From the NCBI GenBank assembly GCA_016875715.1, contig VGOZ01000029.1:1-35385 (forward strand): a stretch of DNA of 35,385 bases. The letters are read 5' to 3'. The translations under genes were made by a program, and so were the position numbers. This stretch comes from Chloroflexota bacterium. GTDB taxonomy: Bacteria > Chloroflexota > UBA6077 > FW602-bin22. Of this stretch, positions 30,951 through 35,385 are shown in pieces (position 1 is the stretch's first letter; the number at the start of each line of letters is the position of its first letter). The notes under the pieces are model-generated. The model worked only from the letters and a program-made list of their open reading frames with translations. It ran no database searches and was not told where the DNA came from.

Positions 30951-31877
30951 GTGACCACCGCGATTCAACCCTCCGAACCCACCTCCCGTCCGGTCCCTCC
31001 CGCTTCCGTGCCGACCGCCGCCGATGCGGCGATCGCCCTTTCCATCCAGGGCGCGACGAAGTCGTTCACGCGCGATAGCCCCTCGCTGCTCGGCCGCCTC
31101 CGCGGCAAGCGCGCGAAGCGGGTGGCCGCGGTCGACGATGTCTCGCTCGCCGTCCCGCGCGGCGAGATCTTCGGCGTCCTTGGCTCCAACGGTTCGGACA
31201 AGTCGACGCTCCTCCGCCTCATCTCCACCCTCCTCCTGCCCGACGCCGCCGCCATCTCGGTCTTCGGACTCGACGTGGTCACGCAGGACATGGCCGTGCG
31301 TCGCCTCATCAACCGCGTCAGCGTCGACGCGGCGTTCTTCAAGAAACTCTCGCCGTGGGAGAACCTCGTCTACGCGGCGCGCCTCTACGGGCTGCCGGCG
31401 AGACCGGCCCGCGCCCGCTCGATCGAGATTCTCGAACAGCTTGGCATCAAGCGGAGCCGCATCGACGAGCCGCTCGAGAACATGTCCTGCGGGATGCAGC
31501 AGAAGATCGCGATCGCCCGCGCGTTCCTCACCTCGCCAGTGCTCATGCTGCCCGACGAACCGACGACCGGCCTCGACCCACGGTCGAAAAAGGACGTGCA
31601 GGAGTTCATCCTCGGCATTCGGCAGAAGCACGACGCGACGATCCTGCTCACGACCCACAACATGGTCGAGGCGGATCGGCTCTGCGACCGGCTGGCGATC
31701 ATCGATAGCGGGCGCATCGTCGCGCTCGATACCCCGGCCGCGCTCAAGGAGCGGAACCGCGCCGCGGGCGGCGACGGCTCGCTCGAAGACGTGTTCATGA
31801 CGTTCACCGGTCGCAGCCTCGAGGACGGGGACTACGACGAGGACGAGGACGAAGAGCAAGGGAAGGAGGCCCCCTGA
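30951..31877 (+). CDS. ABC transporter ATP-binding protein with damaged Walker A and Walker B regions
   Basis: 308 residues, ABC-2/DrrA-like. Walker A reads GSNGSDKST (78-86): the Gly before the catalytic Lys84 is Asp83, which should block ATP binding. The signature region is MSCGMQQ (178-184) where the family has SRG or SGG. Walker B is LMLPDEP, with Pro201 in place of a hydrophobic residue before Asp202-Glu203. The D-loop and H-loop (TTGLDPRS, LLTTHNM) remain. GTG 30951 has AAGGAG 8 bases upstream. The TGA overlaps the permease ATG. The product is probably inactive unless these changes are sequence errors; the same gene set next door is also broken. Confidence 0.82.
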   Translation: MTTAIQPSEPTSRPVPPASVPTAADAAIALSIQGATKSFTRDSPSLLGRLRGKRAKRVAAVDDVSLAVPRGEIFGVLGSNGSDKSTLLRLISTLLLPDAAAISVFGLDVVTQDMAVRRLINRVSVDAAFFKKLSPWENLVYAARLYGLPARPARARSIEILEQLGIKRSRIDEPLENMSCGMQQKIAIARAFLTSPVLMLPDEPTTGLDPRSKKDVQEFILGIRQKHDATILLTTHNMVEADRLCDRLAIIDSGRIVALDTPAALKERNRAAGGDGSLEDVFMTFTGRSLEDGDYDEDEDEEQGKEAP

Positions 31878-32701
31878 TGGCCGTCGTCGTTCAGGAGGTC
31901 CGCGCGACGTACGCGTTCGTCGAGCGGAACATCAATCTCGTCCGGCGCTACTGAGGCTGGGAGATCGCGTTCCTGGTCTATAGCTGCGCCCACGCGCTTG
32001 TCGTCGGTTTCATCGGCGCGGCGATGGGGCAGATCGGCGGCCAGCCGGTACAGAGCAACGCGGTCGTGCTGTACCTGCTCATCGGCAGTCTGGTCTGGAG
32101 CTATCTCGCCACCACGTTCGACGCGATCGCCGAGATGATCTCCTGGGAACGCTGGGAGGGGACGATCGAATACACGTTCATGGCCCCGGTCTCACGTCTG
32201 ACCCACATGGTCGGGCAGGTGATCTTCGCGGCCTCGTACGGCATCGTCCGGACGGGGATCATCCTCGTGATCCTCCAGCACTTCTTCGAGTTGGATCTCA
32301 GCGAGGCGAACGTCCTCGCCGCTGGCGCAGTGCTGGCGATCGCGAGCATCGGCTTCGTCGGCCTGGGGATCATGGTCTCGACGCTGCCGCTGCTCTTCAC
32401 CGAGCGCGGCATGCAGATGGTGTTCGTCACGCAGTCGTGCATCCTGCTCGTGTCCGGTGTGTACTACCCCATCGAGGTGACGCCCGGCTGGATGCAGTTC
32501 TTCGGGACGATCTCGCCGGCCACGTACGCGCTCGTGGGCGTGCGCCGCGCGCTCCTCGAGGGGCAGTCGCTAGCCCAGATGGTGGACGTCCTCATCCCGC
32601 TCTTCATCATCGGCGTGCTGACGATCCCGATCGGCCTGGTGGTGTTCGGCTTCGCCGAGCGGTACGCCAAGCGCGCCGGCCTGCTCAAGAGGAGTGGCTG
32701 A
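31877..32701 (+). pseudogene. ABC-2 type permease interrupted by in-frame TGA
   Basis: ATG 31877 overlaps the ATPase stop, and GGAGG (31864-31868) lies 8 bases upstream. After 25 codons a TGA (31952-31954) breaks the frame in RRY-stop-GWEIAFLVY, where a Trp (TGG) is expected. The rest continues in the same frame with about six membrane segments: LYLLIGSLVWSYLATTF, VIFAASYGIVRTGIILVIL, VLAAGAVLAIASIGFVGLG, QSCILLVSGVYYPIEV and LIPLFIIGVLTIPIGLVVF. The WERWEGTIEYTFMAPVSR stretch is typical of ABC-2 exporter permeases. Partner of the ATPase. A second permease gene is not seen. Confidence 0.8.
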
Positions 32702-32704
32702 CTC

Positions 32705-35385
32705 ATGATCGAGACACGGGAGCGATCCGCGCCGCTGGCGGTGCAGATCGCCGATCCCATGCCCCACATCCGGACGCTCGAACTGGAGCACGCCGAGGCA
32801 CTCGCGCTCATGTGGCGCGAGAGTTCTCCGGCCTGGGGCGGCAACGGTCCCTACGGCGGCGATCGCTCATCGGCGCGGCGCGTCCTCGAGGACTGTCGGG
32901 ACATGGATCCGCTGGCAGTCTTCGTCGCCTAGCGTCCCGACGCCGATGGGAAGGAGCAGGCGGTCGGCTATCTGACGCTGTACCCGTTCCCGCCGGATGA
33001 GGAGTCGACCTACGTCGGGATCCTCAGCGCGCACCCCCGGTTCTATGGCGGCGGCGTGGGGCGCGATCTGCTCAAGGTCGCGCTCCAGCGGACGGTGGAA
33101 CTCGGCTACGCCCGCATTGCGCTCCACACCTGGCCGGGAAACGGTCGCGCGCTGCCGCTCTACAAGAAGAGCGGCTACTTCTGGATGCCCAGTACCGCGG
33201 TGTTCGTGCCGAACTTCTTGCCGACGATCTTCGGCCTGGACGCGGCGCGCCGCTTCTTCGCCGACGTGGACTGGTATCGCGATCTGAAGCGGGAGATCAC
33301 CCTAGCCGAGGATGACGAGACCGTCGACGGCGCGGGCGTGTTCCGTTACCTGTGGGAGAAGGATGGCCGTCGCCTCGCGGTGACGATCGATCGCGCCGCG
33401 TGTACCGTCCGAGAGGTCGTGGCCGAGGAGTACGAGGTCTCGATCCCTGGAGGCACGATCCGGATCGCGCCGGGCGGGCACCTGCGCACCGAGGTGCGCG
33501 TGCTCTCGCGCGCGGCCGGGGCGGAAGTGTCCGGGAGCGCGCGGGGTGAGGATCGGGTGCGCGCCGATGCGCTCGCGCGAGCGACGGCCGCGCGCGGCAT
33601 CGCCACAACGCTCCCGATCAATGTGGGCCTGGCGCCGACGCCGCCGCGGGAGCGAACGCGCCGCCCGAGCGATCGTCTCCGCGTGCGCGTCACGATCGGC
33701 GAAGATGTCATCGATCTGGGGCGCGCGATCGAAGCCGCCGAGGCTACGGTCGAGGCGAAGATCGAGGGCTTCAACGCGTTGTAACCGGGCATCGCCACAA
33801 CCGGCGGGCTCGTTGTCGAGAACCGCGGCGAGAGCCGCCTCAGCGCCGCTGTCACACTTGCGGCACCGGAATGGGTCGCCGTGACGCCGGACCGCGTCGC
33901 GGCGCTCGAGGTCCCGGCGAAAAGTGCCGCCACGCTCCCTATCACGCTGGCCGCCTGGGGCGCCGGCGCGTTCGACCTGACGACAACAGTCGTCGTGAAT
34001 GGTCGAGCGATGGAGCCAGCCTCTCATCGCGTCGTCGCCGCGGGCATCGGCCCCGAGCGCGCGTCGCTCGTGACGGGGGATCTCACCGTTTCAGCCGGTC
34101 TCGGGCCGAAGGAATGGCGGCCGGGGATCTCGCTCGCACGGCGCGATGGGACCGACCTGGGCGGAGTCGAGTTCGCGTTCGGCCCGCCGTTCTGGCCGTC
34201 GCCTACGCTGGGGCAGGTCTGGGAGGCACGGATCGAGCAGAGGCAGGGTCGTCCGAGCCTGATTCTGGCCGCGACGAGTCGCGATCGGGAACTCGCCTTC
34301 GAACGGACCATCACCCTCACGCCGTCAGGTCTGGTCGGAATGGGGCTGGCGGCCACCAATCGCGGCGCCATGCCGCGGAGCCACAGCCTCCTGTGGTCGA
34401 CCAACCCCGAGCAATCGGACCGCGACGCGAAAGTGGCCGCACCCCTCCACGGCACAACGCTCTACGACATTGCCGCCGACTGGCCTGACTGGGCCAACCT
34501 AGCGCTCGCGCCCGACGAGCATCTCGCCGAGCAGTGGTTCGCCTACGAGGCGCACGGATGGTGTCTCGGCACGATCTGGACGCCCCGGGCGCGGCTGCGC
34601 CTCCACCGGTCCGCGCCTGAGGTGCTGCACCGGCTCGACCTCGCGCCAGGCGAGAGTGCGGTCGCCCCGACGACGTATCTCGTCGTCGCACCGGGCACGT
34701 GGCGTGAGGTCCGGGCGCGCTGGCGGCAATTCGTGCGTCCGGACGCGCCGGCCGAGGCGGCGCCCGTCCGTCCGGCGCTGCGCGCGATCCTGGCCCGGCG
34801 CTCTTCCTCGACGGCGAGGCAGCCACGACGCTCCAGGTCGAGAACGCCCAGACGCGACGCCTCGCCGTCGACGCGTCCGTGACGATCGGTGAGGCGACCG
34901 TCTCCGCCGGTAACCTGTCGGCCCTGTCGCACGATGCGCCCGGCGCTCTTCCTCTCACCTTACCAGTACCGGAGGGACTGGGACCGCAGGCCGCGACGAT
35001 CGACCTCCGCCACGAGCGAGATCAGTGACGCATCCCTTCGGTCGTCGCGCGGGTGGGCAGTCGCGGCCCCGCACCGGCGGTCGTGGCGACACCGGGCGCT
35101 CCGGAGCGCGTCGCGGTCGATAACGGGCGCATGACGTTCACAATCGTGCCGGAACAGAACGGGCGGATCGTCTCCTGGCGCACGAACGCGGATGGCGTGG
35201 CGCACCTCTACGGCGCGCAGGACGCCCACCGAACCCACGCGTGGTTCAACCCCTGGTTCGGCGGCATCCAGCCGATCGCATTCCCGCACGGCGATGGCGA
35301 CGACTGGCGGACGGTCCTGCGGAAGACGCCGTTCTCGTGGGTCCCGGCCGCCGAGGAGGTGGGCGGGATCCCCTGGACCGGCGTC
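32705..35385 (+). pseudogene. Very long GNAT acetyltransferase fusion gene, interrupted by three in-frame stops and one frameshift, partial at right edge
   Basis: ATG 32705 follows the permease stop by 3 bases, with GAGGAG upstream. The first part is a GNAT domain (IRTLELEHAEALALMWRE, then HPRFYGGGVGRDLLKVAL with the acetyl-CoA P-loop and ALPLYKKSGYFW). It is followed by several hundred residues of beta-rich sequence that I cannot name. Near the right edge MTFTIVPEQNGRIVSWRTN and FNPWFGGIQPIAFPHG look like a galactose-mutarotase-type beta-sandwich. Stops in frame: TAG 32930-32932, TAA 33782-33784 and TGA 35026-35028. A -1 (or +2) frameshift lies near 34790-34797. The frames before and after each break join into one continuous protein. 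It is a decaying gene or an error-rich stretch. Confidence 0.75.

Noticed and set aside
31952-31954. TGA in the permease as a selenocysteine or recoded codon
   Set aside because: The family has Trp there, not Cys, and TAG and TAA breaks occur in the next gene, so general damage or error is more likely.
1-35385. Frequent GCGATCGC as a HIP1-like repeat
   Set aside because: Most copies lie in coding sequence as Ala-Ile-Ala or Asp-Arg codons and are explained by codon use. No count was made.
1-35385. CRISPR array
   Set aside because: No series of spaced direct repeats was seen anywhere.

Overview
The window is 35.4 kb of very GC-rich bacterial DNA with dense genes, many GTG starts, short intergenic gaps and no rRNA or tRNA that I can see. 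Gene content (family 4 glycosidase, galactonate-dehydratase-type enolase, glycolate oxidase glcDEF, acyl-CoA ligase, ABC-2 exporter), dispersed CCCTCACCC/CCCTCTCCC palindromes and many apparently leaderless transcripts suggest an aerobic heterotroph. Chloroflexota (Thermomicrobia-like) is my best guess, but no marker gene is present to prove it.

Layout. 1-7.2 kb: a cut-off alkaline-phosphatase-superfamily enzyme, an Ala/Thr-rich anchored protein, a nitroreductase, a VOC protein, an alpha-galactosidase-like GH4 enzyme, a divergent M19 dipeptidase-like protein, an SDR and an HpcH/HpaI aldolase. 7.7-9.5 kb: a divergent MDR oxidoreductase/TetR pair. 9.5-16.24 kb: an accessory island with a ubiquitin-like protein, an E2-like enzyme, two small proteins, a JAMM peptidase and an E1-like adenylyltransferase in one tight operon, then an AAA+ ATPase with its own operator-like repeats, a small protein and a large serine recombinase whose stop codon overlaps the start of the next host gene. 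16.24-30.2 kb: galactonate-dehydratase-like enolase, MFS transporter, bactofilin-like membrane protein, a TPP enzyme with an altered metal motif, a broken MBL hydrolase, glcD-glcE-glcF with 4-base overlaps, a small membrane protein, an APH(6)/hydroxyurea-type kinase, an acyl-CoA ligase and an isochorismatase-like hydrolase. 30.2-35.4 kb: a structured leader, an ABC-2 exporter operon and a very long GNAT fusion gene. The latter two carry in-frame stops and lost catalytic residues.

How the genes work together. The sugar enzymes (GH4, SDR, aldolase, enolase, MFS) fit uptake and oxidative breakdown of a galactose-type sugar or its acid. GlcDEF would oxidise glycolate or another 2-hydroxyacid. The island encodes a complete ubiquitin-like conjugation and deconjugation set: modifier, activating enzyme, conjugating enzyme and protease. 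It resembles the ThiF/JAB/Ubl/E2 part of PRTRC-type systems, but without the other PRTRC genes, and sits next to a recombinase. It is the most interesting system here. Host genes mostly lack Shine-Dalgarno sequences and carry a TANACT box 6-9 bases before the start codon, whereas island genes use strong AAGGAGG-type sites, which supports a foreign origin.
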